NCBI GenBank assembly: GCA_028281235.1
Contig: JANQKG010000036.1
Location: 171,726-235,725, forward strand
Direction of reading: 5' to 3'
DNA length: 64,000 bases
Source of the DNA: Afifellaceae bacterium
GTDB lineage: Bacteria; Pseudomonadota; Alphaproteobacteria; Rhizobiales; Afifellaceae
Position numbers and translations under genes: made by a program. This document shows positions 41,591 to 50,847 of this stretch, in pieces (the stretch's first letter is position 1; each line of letters starts with the position of its first letter). The notes beneath the pieces are model-generated. The model made no database searches. It saw only the letters and a list, made by a program, of their open reading frames with translations, and was not told the DNA's origin.

Positions 41591-41954
41591 CGCCTCCGCG
41601 GTTCTGGCGCTTATCCTGAACGAACCGGGTGCAAGCGCCGTGGAGCCGTATGTCGGCACCGGCCTCCTGTCGGTGGTGAACTACTCTGAGGTGGTTGCCC
41701 GTCTCAGCGATCGCGGCGCGCCCGCTGAGCTTATCCGCACGCAGATCGATGTCCTGGAGATGACGCTGGTCGGGTTCGACCAACAAATCGCTTTCGTCGC
41801 CGGGCTTTTGCGAGAAGCAACCAAGCACCACGGCCTATCCTTTGCCGACCGCGCCTGCCTCGCGACAGCAGCTCACCTCGGAGTGCCGACAATGACCGCC
41901 GACCAGGAATGGGCGGAGCTTGATATCGGCGTGGAAGTCGCGCTGATCCGGTAA
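41574..41954 (+). CDS. PIN-domain toxin (VapC type)
   Basis: 126 residues from GTG 41574. Acidic residues Asp6 (VLDASA), Glu39 (YSEVVARL), Asp92 (FADRACLATA) and Asp110 (MTADQEWA). Full-length with no visible disruption. Related to the toxin at 40211. Overlap with its antitoxin suggests coupled translation. Confidence 0.9.
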   Translation: MPAVLDASAVLALILNEPGASAVEPYVGTGLLSVVNYSEVVARLSDRGAPAELIRTQIDVLEMTLVGFDQQIAFVAGLLREATKHHGLSFADRACLATAAHLGVPTMTADQEWAELDIGVEVALIR

Positions 41955-42059
41955 GCCTTGCTGCACGCCGCCGAAAATGGCTCCAGCCGTGCTACCGCCG
42001 CCCCTTGGGTTTTCGCCCAAATTCCTGCATATGCGGAGCGGTAAACGCGCGAGACCCCC

Positions 42060-42914
42060 TTGAAGCGCAAGCTCACCACAATCCTGGTCGCGGATGCGCA
42101 GGGCTATTCCACCCTGATGGCCGCCGACGAGGCAGCCACGCTGGAGCGGCTGCGCCGCTATCGGGCGATCATGGAAAGCCTGTTTGAGCGCCACGACGGC
42201 CGGCAGGTGAACACGTGGGGCGATTCCGTCATCGCGGAGTTCCCCAGCGTGGTGGAGGCGGTGCGCTGTGCGGTGGAGATCCAGGATTCGCTGACCGGCG
42301 AGAATCGCGGCCTGCCGAAGAAGCAGCAGATGTGGTTCCGCATCGGCATCAATCTCGGCGACGTGATGATCGACGGCAGCGATCTTTACGGCGACGGCGT
42401 GAATGTCGCCGCACGGCTGGAATCACTGGCCGAGCCGGGCGGCATCATCGTCTCCGGCACCGTCTACAATCTCGCGCACAAGCAGCTTGCCATCGCGTTC
42501 GATTTCGTCGGCGACCAGGAGGTCAAGAACCTCGACGAGCCGGTGCCGAGTTATCGCGTGCGTGTGCCAGGCCGCAACCGGCCTGACGCGGTCCTCCCCG
42601 AAGAGGGTGCTGACTCCGTGGAGACCGACACTGCGGACGACGGGCAGGCTCAGCAACATCCCGACACCGATCCGTCGCCCGTTGCACGCGGCGCCGTCTT
42701 TATCGAGTCGATCTGGGGCTGGCTCAATGAGCAGCCGCGGGCGGTCCGTTTTTCAGCTTTCATGATCGCCTTCTTCTTCGCCATCAATCTCCTGTTCGGC
42801 GGCATTGCCAATCCGTGGTTCATCTTCCCCGCCGCCCCCTTTGCGCTGCACCTCTTTCTGCGCATCCGCCGCGAGCGCCGCCGGCTCGGCTCATCTGGCG
42901 GCGACGCCGGCTAA
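42060..42914 (+). CDS. Class III adenylate/guanylate cyclase with C-terminal membrane helices
   Basis: 284 residues from TTG 42060. The cyclase domain occupies about 3-170; metal-binding Asp in LVADAQGYS and in NTWGDSVIAEF are present. Two hydrophobic helices close the protein (about 233-275), so the catalytic domain is N-terminal and membrane-tethered from its C-terminus. It ends 12 bp before mccB and may be co-transcribed with it. Confidence 0.87.
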   Translation: MKRKLTTILVADAQGYSTLMAADEAATLERLRRYRAIMESLFERHDGRQVNTWGDSVIAEFPSVVEAVRCAVEIQDSLTGENRGLPKKQQMWFRIGINLGDVMIDGSDLYGDGVNVAARLESLAEPGGIIVSGTVYNLAHKQLAIAFDFVGDQEVKNLDEPVPSYRVRVPGRNRPDAVLPEEGADSVETDTADDGQAQQHPDTDPSPVARGAVFIESIWGWLNEQPRAVRFSAFMIAFFFAINLLFGGIANPWFIFPAAPFALHLFLRIRRERRRLGSSGGDAG

Positions 42915-42926
42915 GCTCCAGAACTC

Positions 42927-44528
42927 ATGACCGTTCTGAAGGCCGATACGCTCGACCCCCAACTGCCGCCGGAGAACGCCGAGGCGTGGGCAAGGCTCGT
43001 CGCCGAGTACAAAGAAGCGCGCGCCGAGGCGGCCGTCGGCGGACCGGAGCAGGCGCGCCAGCGTCATCTGGCCCGCAACAAGCTTCTGCCGCGCGACCGC
43101 GTGTTCCGCCTGCTCGATCCGGGCTCGCCGTTTATGGAGCTGTCGCCGCTTGCCGCTAACGGCATGTATGAGGAAGCCATCCACGGCGCCGGGCTCATCA
43201 CCGGCATTGGACGCATCTTCGGCCGGCTGGTCATGGTCGTGTGCAACGACGCCACCGTGAAGGGCGGCACCTATTACCCGATGACCGTGAAGAAGCATCT
43301 CCGCGCCCAGGAGATTGCGCGCGAGAACCGGCTGCCCTGCATCTATCTGGTCGATTCCGGCGGCGCCAACCTGCCGCATCAGACCGACGTCTTTCCCGAC
43401 CGCGAGCACTTTGGGCGCATCTTCTACAATCAGGCGCAGATGTCGGCCGCCGGCATTGCCCAGATCGCCTGCGTCATGGGCTCCTGCACGGCCGGCGGCG
43501 CCTATGTGCCGGCCATGTCGGACGAGACAATCATCGTCAAAGGGCAGGGCACGATCTTCCTCGGCGGCCCGCCGTTGGTGAAGGCGGCTACCGGCGAGGT
43601 CGTCAGCGCCGAGGCGCTGGGCGGCGCGGAGGTGCATACGCGCCTCTCAGGCGTGGCCGACCATCTGGCGCTCGACGATGCGCAGGCTTTGGCGCTTGTC
43701 CGCCGCATCGTCTCCGATCTTGCGCCGCCGCCGTCGGCAATCGAGATCGGCGAGGCGGCCGCGCCGCTCTATCCGGCGTCTGATCTGGAACGCATCGTTC
43801 CCGTCGACCTTCGCCGCGCCTATGACGTGCGCGCGCTGATCGCCCGGCTGGTCGACGGCTCCAACTTCTCCGAGTTCAAGGCGCTCTACGGCGACACGCT
43901 GGTCACCGGCTTCGCCTCCATCCACGGCATGCGCGTCGGCATCCTCGGCAATAACGGCATTCTGTTTTCAGAATCGGCGCAGAAGGGCGCGCATTTCATC
44001 GAACTCTGCTGCCAGCGGAACATCCCGCTCCTGTTCCTGCAGAACGTCACGGGCTTCATGGTCGGCAAGGATTATGAGGCGGGCGGCATCGCCAAGGACG
44101 GTGCCAAGCTTGTCACCGCTGTCGCCTGCGCCAACGTGCCGAAGATCACGCTGATCGTCGGCGGCTCCTATGGCGCCGGCAATTACGGCATGTGCGGGCG
44201 CGCCTTCGCGCCGCGCTTTCTGTTCACCTGGCCCAATGCGCGCATCTCCGTCATGGGCGGCGAGCAGGCCGCCGCCGTGCTGGCCACCATCCGCCGCGAC
44301 CGTTTCGAGGCGGAAGGTAACAGCTGGTCGGAAGAGGACGAAGAGGCGTTTAAGGCGCCGGTGCGCGAGCGCTACGACGCGGAGGGCAATCCCTACTTCG
44401 CCACCGCGCGGCTCTGGGACGACGGCATCCTCTTGCCGTCAGAGACACGCGATGTGCTCGGCCTGGCGCTGGCCGTGTGCGCACAGGCGCCGGCGCAGGA
44501 GACGAACTTCGGAGTTTTCCGGATGTGA
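42927..44528 (+). CDS. mccB: 3-methylcrotonyl-CoA carboxylase beta subunit
   Basis: Carboxyltransferase of leucine catabolism, making 3-methylglutaconyl-CoA. 533 residues; [19 protein letters not shown] and [20 protein letters not shown] are MCC-beta signatures that set it apart from PCC. The second half holds [20 protein letters not shown]. ivd lies upstream and mccA 6.3 kb downstream; the enoyl hydratase and HMG-CoA lyase genes of the pathway are not in the window. Confidence 0.94.
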   Translation: MTVLKADTLDPQLPPENAEAWARLVAEYKEARAEAAVGGPEQARQRHLARNKLLPRDRVFRLLDPGSPFMELSPLAANGMYEEAIHGAGLITGIGRIFGRLVMVVCNDATVKGGTYYPMTVKKHLRAQEIARENRLPCIYLVDSGGANLPHQTDVFPDREHFGRIFYNQAQMSAAGIAQIACVMGSCTAGGAYVPAMSDETIIVKGQGTIFLGGPPLVKAATGEVVSAEALGGAEVHTRLSGVADHLALDDAQALALVRRIVSDLAPPPSAIEIGEAAAPLYPASDLERIVPVDLRRAYDVRALIARLVDGSNFSEFKALYGDTLVTGFASIHGMRVGILGNNGILFSESAQKGAHFIELCCQRNIPLLFLQNVTGFMVGKDYEAGGIAKDGAKLVTAVACANVPKITLIVGGSYGAGNYGMCGRAFAPRFLFTWPNARISVMGGEQAAAVLATIRRDRFEAEGNSWSEEDEEAFKAPVRERYDAEGNPYFATARLWDDGILLPSETRDVLGLALAVCAQAPAQETNFGVFRM

Positions 44529-44707
44529 GCGATCGACCGAGCCGGAAATCGTTCCGCTTGAACACGCACACCCGTCTCTGCGTCGTCATTGCCGGACTTG
44601 ATCCGGCAATCCATTCCGCAACAGCTGCTGCGCGCTAAGCCGTTCTGGAGCGGTTGCCATGGCAAAGCCGTGGCATTGACGACAAGGGGAGACAACGAGA
44701 CCAAGGA

Positions 44708-44742
44708 TTGCCTCTAGAGAAAGAAATCGCTATATCTCTTGC
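44708..44742 (+). promoter_or_regulatory. Promoter/operator of the Xre/RES operon
   Basis: TTGCCT (44708-44713), 17-bp spacer, TATATC (44731-44736), then 6 nt to the ATG: transcription would start at or within a base or two of the start codon. AGAGA (44716-44720) and TCTCT (44735-44739) form an inverted repeat across the -10, a possible operator. No ribosome binding site is seen. Confidence 0.5.
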
Positions 44743-45138
44743 ATGAGAAAGACAGAAGCTCGCCGCAGATCGGAGACCGCCGGCGCGCCGGATGAAGCAG
44801 CGACCGTCGCCAAGGCACTGCTCCGCGCCGCCGACCGGCTGGGGCTCTCCAACCGCGCGCTCGGCCGCATTGTTGGTCTTTCAGAGGCAAGCGTGTCGCG
44901 GCTGGGGAAGGGCGCCTACACGCTCCACAGTGGCGACAAAGCCTTCGAGCTCGGGCTCCTCGTCATTCGGCTCTTTCGCTCGCTCGATGCGATCGTCGGC
45001 GGCGACGAGGCCGTTGCGCACGCCTGGCTGCGCAACGACAACAATGCACTGGGCGGCAAGCCGATCAAGCTGATTGAGACTGTTGCCGGCCTCACGACCG
45101 TTCTTGCCTATTTGGACGCCAGACGCGCTGTCGCCTGA
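44743..45138 (+). CDS. Xre/ParS-type antitoxin (DUF2384 family)
   Basis: 131 residues; the HTH lies around residues 25-60 (NRALGRIVGLSEASVSRLGK) and the C-terminal ParS domain around 75-128 (AHAWLRNDNNALGGKPIKLI). This family pairs with RES toxins and represses its own operon. The RES gene follows with overlap. Confidence 0.92.
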   Translation: MRKTEARRRSETAGAPDEAATVAKALLRAADRLGLSNRALGRIVGLSEASVSRLGKGAYTLHSGDKAFELGLLVIRLFRSLDAIVGGDEAVAHAWLRNDNNALGGKPIKLIETVAGLTTVLAYLDARRAVA

Positions 45139-45874
45139 GGCGCGACGCCTGGAGGGCGTGTGCTGGCGGCTGGTGGAGGCACAGCACCGTGTCTCCACGC
45201 TGAAGCTGGTCGATACACTCGATGAGCAGGCGCTGATTGAAGACCTTCTGGAGACGACGAAGCCGAACCTGCCGCCGGAATGCGTGGGTCTCCACTATCT
45301 GCTGTCGACGCCCTTCCGCTACGGCGCGCCATACCCGAAAGGCTCCCGCTTCCGGCGCGCAGGGTTCACACCGGGCATATTCTATGCGTCGGAGCATGTG
45401 GAGACGGCCGTTGCGGAACTGGCCTTCCATCGGCTGCTCTTCTTCGCGGAGTCGCCTGCAACACCTTGGCTGAACGATGCGGCGGAATTCACCGCGTTCA
45501 GCGTTTCCTTTCGGACGGAGCTGGGCCTTGATCTGACGGAGCCGCCGCTGGCCTCGGAGCGCGCGGCCTGGACCGACCCGCTGAGCTACGACGCCACGCA
45601 GGCGCTCGCCGACATCGCCCGCGATGCCTCAATTCAAGCGCTGCGCTCCGAATCCGTTCGCGACCCAAAAGCGCGCGCCAACATCACGCTGCTCACCTGC
45701 CTCGCGTTTGACGCAAGAAAGCCAAGCGGCTGGCAGACGTGGCGCATGCGGCTTGGCCCTCACGGCGCGCAGGCGCTTTGCGCACATCCCGAACGGCGGC
45801 TGGAATTCGCGCCGGACGTCTTCGCCAATGATCCGCGTATGGCCGCGATGTCTTGGAACCGCCGACGGGACTGA
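45104..45874 (+). CDS. RES-domain toxin
   Basis: RES toxins cleave NAD+ in the family. About 256 residues from TTG 45104; TTG 45074 is an alternative and neither has a good ribosome binding site, so translation is likely coupled to the antitoxin that it overlaps. The Arg of CWRLVEAQHR, the FRYGAPYPKGSRFRRAG block, the Tyr/Glu of IFYASEHVETAVAELAFH and a later Ser-rich region match RES enzymes. Confidence 0.9.
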   Translation: MPIWTPDALSPEARRLEGVCWRLVEAQHRVSTLKLVDTLDEQALIEDLLETTKPNLPPECVGLHYLLSTPFRYGAPYPKGSRFRRAGFTPGIFYASEHVETAVAELAFHRLLFFAESPATPWLNDAAEFTAFSVSFRTELGLDLTEPPLASERAAWTDPLSYDATQALADIARDASIQALRSESVRDPKARANITLLTCLAFDARKPSGWQTWRMRLGPHGAQALCAHPERRLEFAPDVFANDPRMAAMSWNRRRD

Positions 45875-45882
45875 CGCGGCTC

Positions 45883-46260
45883 TTATATCCGCTCCACGTT
45901 GATCGTCTCGACCTTGCCCTGGTCGCCGATCAGCCAGGAGGCGAGGATGCCCGTGATCGACACGATGATGGCGCCGAAGACAGCCGGCCAGAAACCTGAG
46001 ACCGTCATTCCGTCAAGCAGCCAGGCCGTCAGCGACAGCATGCCGGCATTGATGATGATGAGAAAGAGGCCGAGCGTCAGCAAGGTCAGCGGCAGGGTCA
46101 GAAGGATCACCACCGGGCGCACGATCGCGTTGATGATGCCCAGCACCAGCGCCGCCCAGATGAGCGACCAGCCGTCATTGATGGTGACTCCCGAAACCAG
46201 TTTGGAGGCGGCCCAAAGCCCCGCCGCAACGATCAACACTCTGATGATAAAGCCCCTCAT
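45883..46260 (-). CDS. Phage holin family 4-type membrane protein (YvlD-like)
   Basis: 125 residues with four hydrophobic helices; LGIINAIVRPVVILLTLPLT and LGLFLIIINAGMLSLTAWL are typical of this widespread chromosomal family. Despite the family name there is no phage context. Function unknown. Confidence 0.85.
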   Translation of the reverse strand: MRGFIIRVLIVAAGLWAASKLVSGVTINDGWSLIWAALVLGIINAIVRPVVILLTLPLTLLTLGLFLIIINAGMLSLTAWLLDGMTVSGFWPAVFGAIIVSITGILASWLIGDQGKVETINVERI

Positions 46261-46317
46261 CGGGTCGTCTCCCTCGTGTTCCGGCGCACCCTAGATCGGC
46301 GGCACGCCGGAAGCCGA

Positions 46318-46416
46318 ATAATCAGACGTTTGCTCGCGTCAACATGGTCGGTCCCGGCTCTGAAATCAAAGAACAAGAGCCCTGAACCGGCCTTTTCCCG
46401 GCAGGCGGCCGTCTGA
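46318..46416 (-). repeat. GGCTCT/AGAGCC hairpin element, copy c
   Basis: On the minus strand this is CCGGTTCAGGGCTCTTGTTC... followed by AGAGCCGGGACCGACC, an imperfect stem of about 14 bp with a 14-nt loop. It is bounded by CAGACG and CGTCTG. It matches two direct copies upstream of clpA over about 90 bp. It lies directly next to CTAG-bounded repeat copy 3. Confidence 0.75.
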
Positions 46417-46519
46417 CTAGAGCATGATCCCGAAAAGTGGACGCCATCTTTTCGGATAAGATCATGCTCCGGCAAAGAGATAGAGCCTCCATTCTGATTC
46501 AATCAGAATGGAGGCTCTA
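46417..46519 (+). repeat. CTAG-bounded palindromic repeat, copy 3
   Basis: CTAGAGCATGATC at the left, hairpin to GATCATGCTC, then a second hairpin AGAGCCTCCATTCTGATT/AATCAGAATGGAGGCTCT, which is a perfect stem here. Closest to copy 2 in its second half. The region 46520-46730 up to msrB holds no recognised element. Confidence 0.85.
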
Positions 46520-46730
46520 TCCATCGACACGGCGCGGGGCCGGCATTCTCAACGGCTCTTGGCGCGGATTGACGCGCACCGCAGGTGCCTTGATGGCCAG
46601 GAAAGCCGCCTCCGGCTCACTGCAGATTGAAGCCTTGTGACGGGAAAGCTTTGGTTTCCCGGCCGTTCAGCGACTAAATTGCGGCATCGCATGCGCGAAA
46701 GACGCGCGGGCTCCAACCGATGGAGTGGAG

Positions 46731-47249
46731 ATGATCAGCAAGCGGCATTTTCTGGCTTCCGGAGCCTCGCTCCTGGGTCTGGGCGCCCTGGCCGGGTTCG
46801 GCACGAGAAGCGCCATGAGCAAAGACAGCGAGATGGTGTTTGAAATCACCAAGACTGAGGAGGAGTGGCGCGCCATCCTGACGCCGGAGCAATATGCGGT
46901 GCTGCGCGAGGAGGCGACGGAGCGAGCCTGGACGAGCCCGCTCCTTGAGGAGAAGCGCGAGGGCATTTTTGCGTGCGCCGGCTGCGGCCTGCCGCTCTTC
47001 AAATCCGAGACCAAATATGACAGCGGCACCGGCTGGCCAAGTTTCTGGGCGGAGATCGAAGGCAATGTCGGCTACAAGGAGGACCGGAAATTCTTCATGG
47101 TCCGCACCGAAGAGCATTGCCGCCGCTGCGGCGGACATCTCGGGCATGTCTTCGACGACGGCCCCCCGCCGACCGGCAAGCGCCACTGCATCAACGGCCT
47201 GGCCCTTGTCTTCCATCCCGCGGAAGCCGCTGAAGCCGAGTCCGGATAG
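46731..47249 (+). CDS. msrB: Peptide methionine (R)-S-oxide reductase, exported form
   Basis: Reduces methionine R-sulfoxide in proteins. 172 residues from ATG 46731. Unlike cytosolic MsrB it has an N-terminal export-type segment (KRHFLASGASLLGLGALAG) that looks like a Tat-style signal but with Lys-Arg, not Arg-Arg. Zinc cysteines lie in CAGCG and CRRCGG; the catalytic Cys is in RHCINGLAL. An envelope location is inferred. Confidence 0.92.
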   Translation: MISKRHFLASGASLLGLGALAGFGTRSAMSKDSEMVFEITKTEEEWRAILTPEQYAVLREEATERAWTSPLLEEKREGIFACAGCGLPLFKSETKYDSGTGWPSFWAEIEGNVGYKEDRKFFMVRTEEHCRRCGGHLGHVFDDGPPPTGKRHCINGLALVFHPAEAAEAESG

Positions 47250-47350
47250 CGCACCGGTCTAAGCGGCACGATCTGTCGCCGTCGAGGGTCGACGCTCCTC
47301 GTTCGCTTAAGGCAGAATGGCGCCCCGACAGCGTCATGTTCTGCAGCGCC

Positions 47351-48751
47351 ATGTTTCTAAGCGTCTTCGATATCTTCAAGGTCGGCATCGGGCCGTCGAG
47401 TTCCCACACCGTGGGGCCGATGTTGGCGGCGCGACGCTTCGTCGATGAGGATGTCCGACCAAACGCCGGTTCGATCGCCCGGCTCAGCGTCACGCTGCAC
47501 GGGTCGCTGGCTTTCACCGGCAAGGGCCACGGGACCGATCGCGCCATTGGGTTGGGCCTCTGCGGTGAGCGACCTGAATCAGTCGACCCGGACCGCGTCG
47601 ACACCATCCTCTCAGAACTCCACGAGGCGAAATGCTTGGCCGCCGCCGGCCTGCCGAACGTGGCGCACGATCCGGCGGTAGATTTGGTTTTCGACTACGG
47701 AAAACCGCTCCCCGGTCACGCCAACGGCATGACATGCCGTGCGCTGGCCGCGAATGGCGCGCTGGTCGCGGAGCGTGTCTTCTATTCGGTCGGCGGTGGC
47801 TTCGTGGCGACGGCGCAGGAGCTTGAAGAGGTTGGCGGCAACGGCGTGACCGCGGCCTCCGCCGCCACCACCAGTCCCTCCGTGCCATATCCGTTTGCCA
47901 GCGCAGCGGAGATGCTGGCGATGGGTGAGGAATCCGGCCTCTCCATCGCCGATATGAAGCACGCCAACGAGACGGCGCGTTCGCCGGGCGTTGATCTGGA
48001 TGAAGCCGTCGACCGCATCTGGTCGGCGATGCGCTTCTGCATCGATCGCGGGCTGACCAACGTCGGCACGCTCCCCGGCGGGCTGGAGGTCAAACGGCGC
48101 GCCGGCGAGATCCATCAAAAGCTGCTCGCCGAGCACGGCGCCAACTCCCTGCAGCCGCATCGCGTCATGGATTGGCTCAGCGTCTACGCCATGGCGGTGA
48201 ATGAGGAGAACGCTGCCGGCGGGCGTGTGGTGACCGCCCCCACAAACGGCGCCGCCGGCGTGATCCCCGCGGTGATCCGCTACTACCTTGAGCATTGCGT
48301 CGGCGCCGACGAGATTGGCGTGCGGACATTTCTTCTCGTCTCTGCCGCCGTCGGCGGGATCATCAAGCACAACGCCTCAATCTCAGGCGCGGAAGTCGGC
48401 TGCCAGGGAGAGGTGGGCTCCGCTTCCGCCATGGCGGCTGCCGGTCTTGCGGCGGCACTCGGCGCCACCAATGCGCAGGTGGAGAACGCTGCGGAGATCG
48501 CGCTTGAGCATCATCTCGGCATGACATGCGACCCGATCGGCGGGCTGGTTCAGGTGCCTTGCATTGAGCGCAATGCGCTTGGCGCGGTGAAGGCGGTCAG
48601 CGCCGCGTCGCTGGCGCTGCGCGGGGATGGCACGCATTTCGTGCCGCTCGACGATTGCATCGAGACCATGCGCCAGACCGGCCTCGACATGAGCGAGAAG
48701 TATAAGGAGACCGCCACCGGCGGGCTTGCGGTGAACGTCGTGGCCTGTTGA
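47351..48751 (+). CDS. sdaA: L-serine ammonia-lyase, iron-sulfur type
   Basis: Converts serine to pyruvate and ammonia with a [4Fe-4S] cluster. 466 residues from ATG 47351 ([19 protein letters not shown]); ATG 47336 is possible. It is the fused one-chain form: the beta domain is N-terminal and the alpha domain C-terminal. Cluster Cys lie in [14 protein letters not shown], and a C-terminal Cys ends the chain. Confidence 0.94.
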   Translation: MFLSVFDIFKVGIGPSSSHTVGPMLAARRFVDEDVRPNAGSIARLSVTLHGSLAFTGKGHGTDRAIGLGLCGERPESVDPDRVDTILSELHEAKCLAAAGLPNVAHDPAVDLVFDYGKPLPGHANGMTCRALAANGALVAERVFYSVGGGFVATAQELEEVGGNGVTAASAATTSPSVPYPFASAAEMLAMGEESGLSIADMKHANETARSPGVDLDEAVDRIWSAMRFCIDRGLTNVGTLPGGLEVKRRAGEIHQKLLAEHGANSLQPHRVMDWLSVYAMAVNEENAAGGRVVTAPTNGAAGVIPAVIRYYLEHCVGADEIGVRTFLLVSAAVGGIIKHNASISGAEVGCQGEVGSASAMAAAGLAAALGATNAQVENAAEIALEHHLGMTCDPIGGLVQVPCIERNALGAVKAVSAASLALRGDGTHFVPLDDCIETMRQTGLDMSEKYKETATGGLAVNVVAC

Positions 48752-48754
48752 GGC

Positions 48755-50563
48755 TCACGCCGCGGGTTTGGCCGCCTCAAGGTGAGGCGCCAGTGCATTG
48801 CCGCGCTCAATCAAGAACACCTCGATCGGTTCGAGCGTGCCGCGCACGGTCACATCCGTTGCGGAAAACGCCCCGTCGGAGAGGCCAGCCTGGCGGCACA
48901 GCGCAGCGGAGGCGACGATCTGAACGCCGTGCTCCTTTGTCAGCCCCTCCAGGCGGCTCGCCGCATTGACAACGGGTCCGATGACCGTCGTCGCCGCGGA
49001 GGATCGGTGGCCGATGCGGCCGAGCACCAGCGGCCCGACATGCAGCCCGATGCCGATCTTGAGCGGCGCGGGAAGTTCGCTTTCGAGCTCGCGGTTAAGC
49101 CGCTCAAGCGAGGCGTCGATGGCCATGGCTGCCGACAAGGCTGCGCGACAGGCCACGTCGACGGGCTGGTTGATGCCGAAGAGCGCCATGAGCCCGTCGC
49201 CGAGATATTTGTCGATCCATCCGCCCGACGTGTTGAGCACCTCGCCGATTTCGCCGAAGAAGCGGTTCAGCAGAAACACTGTGTCGTAGGGAAGCCGCTT
49301 CTCGCTCAACGTCGTGAAGCCGCGGATGTCGAGAAAGAGCACGGCAAGCGTCCGCTCAACGCCGGCTTCATCGCCACTCATGGTGAGCAGCGCGCGTCCT
49401 TCGTCCGGCGGGCGCACCAGCCGCACGATAAGAAGGTCGTCGCCCGGCCGCACCTGGCAGGCGAGCCGCACGTCGGACGGCGCCCCGATATGGCTGAGCG
49501 TCGCCAATTCCGACGGGGAGGGCGGCGGCAGGGCGTCTGCCCCGATCTCGACGCGGACGCGGCAGGTGGAGCATCGCGCCCGTCCGCCGCATACGGAACT
49601 GTGCGGAACACCGTGCACGCGGCTGATCTCAAGCAACGTCGGCCCCACCGGAGTTCGGATAGACGGCCCGGCCGAATAGCCGATGCGCAGGCGCCGGCGC
49701 CACAACAGCGACAGGCGACGCAGCGCCAGGATCGCGAAGAGTAGAGCGATCAGCGCCAGCGCCGTCCATACGGCGATGTCGCCCACTTGCGTGGCTGTGA
49801 GCGCCGGGTCGGCCGCAGCCGGTGTTGAATAGGCATCGCCGTAGCCGCCAGGCCCGGACTCGTAACCGGCGCCGGAGCCATAATCGTATCCGCCTGCCTC
49901 GTAGCCGCCATAGCCGTCCGCGCCAGCGTTGGACGTCTCGGCCGCCTCAGCCTCAGCTTTCGCCACGGCGTCGCGGCCGGCGACGGAGAACCCCGCCAAT
50001 GCCAGCGCCGGCAGAAGCACGGCGATCGTGAAGAGCAGCGGTGCGATCCGGCGATAGAAGCGCGACAGTCGCAGCCAGAAATGCAGCCCGATGCAGCCGT
50101 GCGTCCACACCACGAGAAGCAGCAGCGTCTGGAGCCAGGCAAGCTCGCCCCAAAGGCGCGGCAGGAGTTCCGCATAGGGCGTGTCGGCGCCCTCCATCCG
50201 TGCCGCCGCTGCAATGGGCGCGGCGTGGTACATGAGGAGCGGCAGGATGGTCAGGCCGAGCAGGATCTGCACGGCCTCCCAGACCGGCATCCGCCAAGTG
50301 GAACGGCGCGCGGTCTTGTAGAGGTTGAGGCCGATATGGGTGAAGAACGCACCGAACAGCGCGATCGTGCCGGCGAGCGAGCGCGTCACCGCTTCGCGTC
50401 CCTCCTGGAATGCCTCCATGACCCCCAGGCTCCACAAGCCGAGCGCATGGTTGAGGAAGTGGAAGAACGCGAACGTGAAGAGGATCAGCCCGGAGGCGAT
50501 GCGAAGCCGCTGGACATGGCCGCCAAGGAGCAGCGGCGAGGCCGGCGCAGCGTCAACCGACAT
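48755..50563 (-). CDS. Membrane adenylate cyclase with His-rich anchor and [2Fe-2S] domain (CyaC-like)
   Basis: 602 residues from ATG 50563; upstream open frame runs into a repeat and is rejected. Six or so membrane helices (about 22-195 and 262-285) contain spaced His (35, 39, 76, 113, 155, 161), resembling the diheme-b anchors of SdhC and of S. meliloti CyaC. A Gly/Tyr-rich linker fills 212-246. A ferredoxin domain has Cys325, 331, 334 and 369. The cyclase domain has metal Asp412 (FLDIRGFT) and Asp456 (YLGDGLMALF). A redox-controlled cAMP producer is inferred. Confidence 0.88.
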   Translation of the reverse strand: MSVDAAPASPLLLGGHVQRLRIASGLILFTFAFFHFLNHALGLWSLGVMEAFQEGREAVTRSLAGTIALFGAFFTHIGLNLYKTARRSTWRMPVWEAVQILLGLTILPLLMYHAAPIAAAARMEGADTPYAELLPRLWGELAWLQTLLLLVVWTHGCIGLHFWLRLSRFYRRIAPLLFTIAVLLPALALAGFSVAGRDAVAKAEAEAAETSNAGADGYGGYEAGGYDYGSGAGYESGPGGYGDAYSTPAAADPALTATQVGDIAVWTALALIALLFAILALRRLSLLWRRRLRIGYSAGPSIRTPVGPTLLEISRVHGVPHSSVCGGRARCSTCRVRVEIGADALPPPSPSELATLSHIGAPSDVRLACQVRPGDDLLIVRLVRPPDEGRALLTMSGDEAGVERTLAVLFLDIRGFTTLSEKRLPYDTVFLLNRFFGEIGEVLNTSGGWIDKYLGDGLMALFGINQPVDVACRAALSAAMAIDASLERLNRELESELPAPLKIGIGLHVGPLVLGRIGHRSSAATTVIGPVVNAASRLEGLTKEHGVQIVASAALCRQAGLSDGAFSATDVTVRGTLEPIEVFLIERGNALAPHLEAAKPAA

Positions 50564-50660
50564 CGGCCTGTCCGTGCCGATCGGCTGCGGCCGGAAAAGG
50601 AGCCCGATGAGCCGCGGCAAGAGGCGCCCGCTTGATCGTGAGCCTGGGCATTGCCGGCTT

Positions 50661-50808
50661 CTAGAGCATGATCCCGAAAAGTGGAAACGGGTTTCCCGCC
50701 TTCGCGAAGCCCGCTTCGGCGGGCGAAGCAAGGTCGGATAAGGTCATGCTCCTACAAAGAGATAGAGCCTTATCCATTCTGATCCAGACAGAATGGATAG
50801 GGCTCTAG
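50661..50808 (+). repeat. CTAG-bounded palindromic repeat, copy 4, with nested insertion
   Basis: CTAGAGCATGATC at the left and GGGCTCTAG at the right. The second hairpin has arms CCATTCTG and CAGAATGG. Within the first hairpin about 37 extra bases (about 50697-50733) are present compared with copy 3; they contain their own hairpin CCCGCTTCGGCGGG. Lies between the divergent cyclase and mccA genes. Confidence 0.82.
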
Positions 50809-50847
50809 ACGTTTCGCACCTCACCGTCACGCCGTAGAAGGAGAGCG

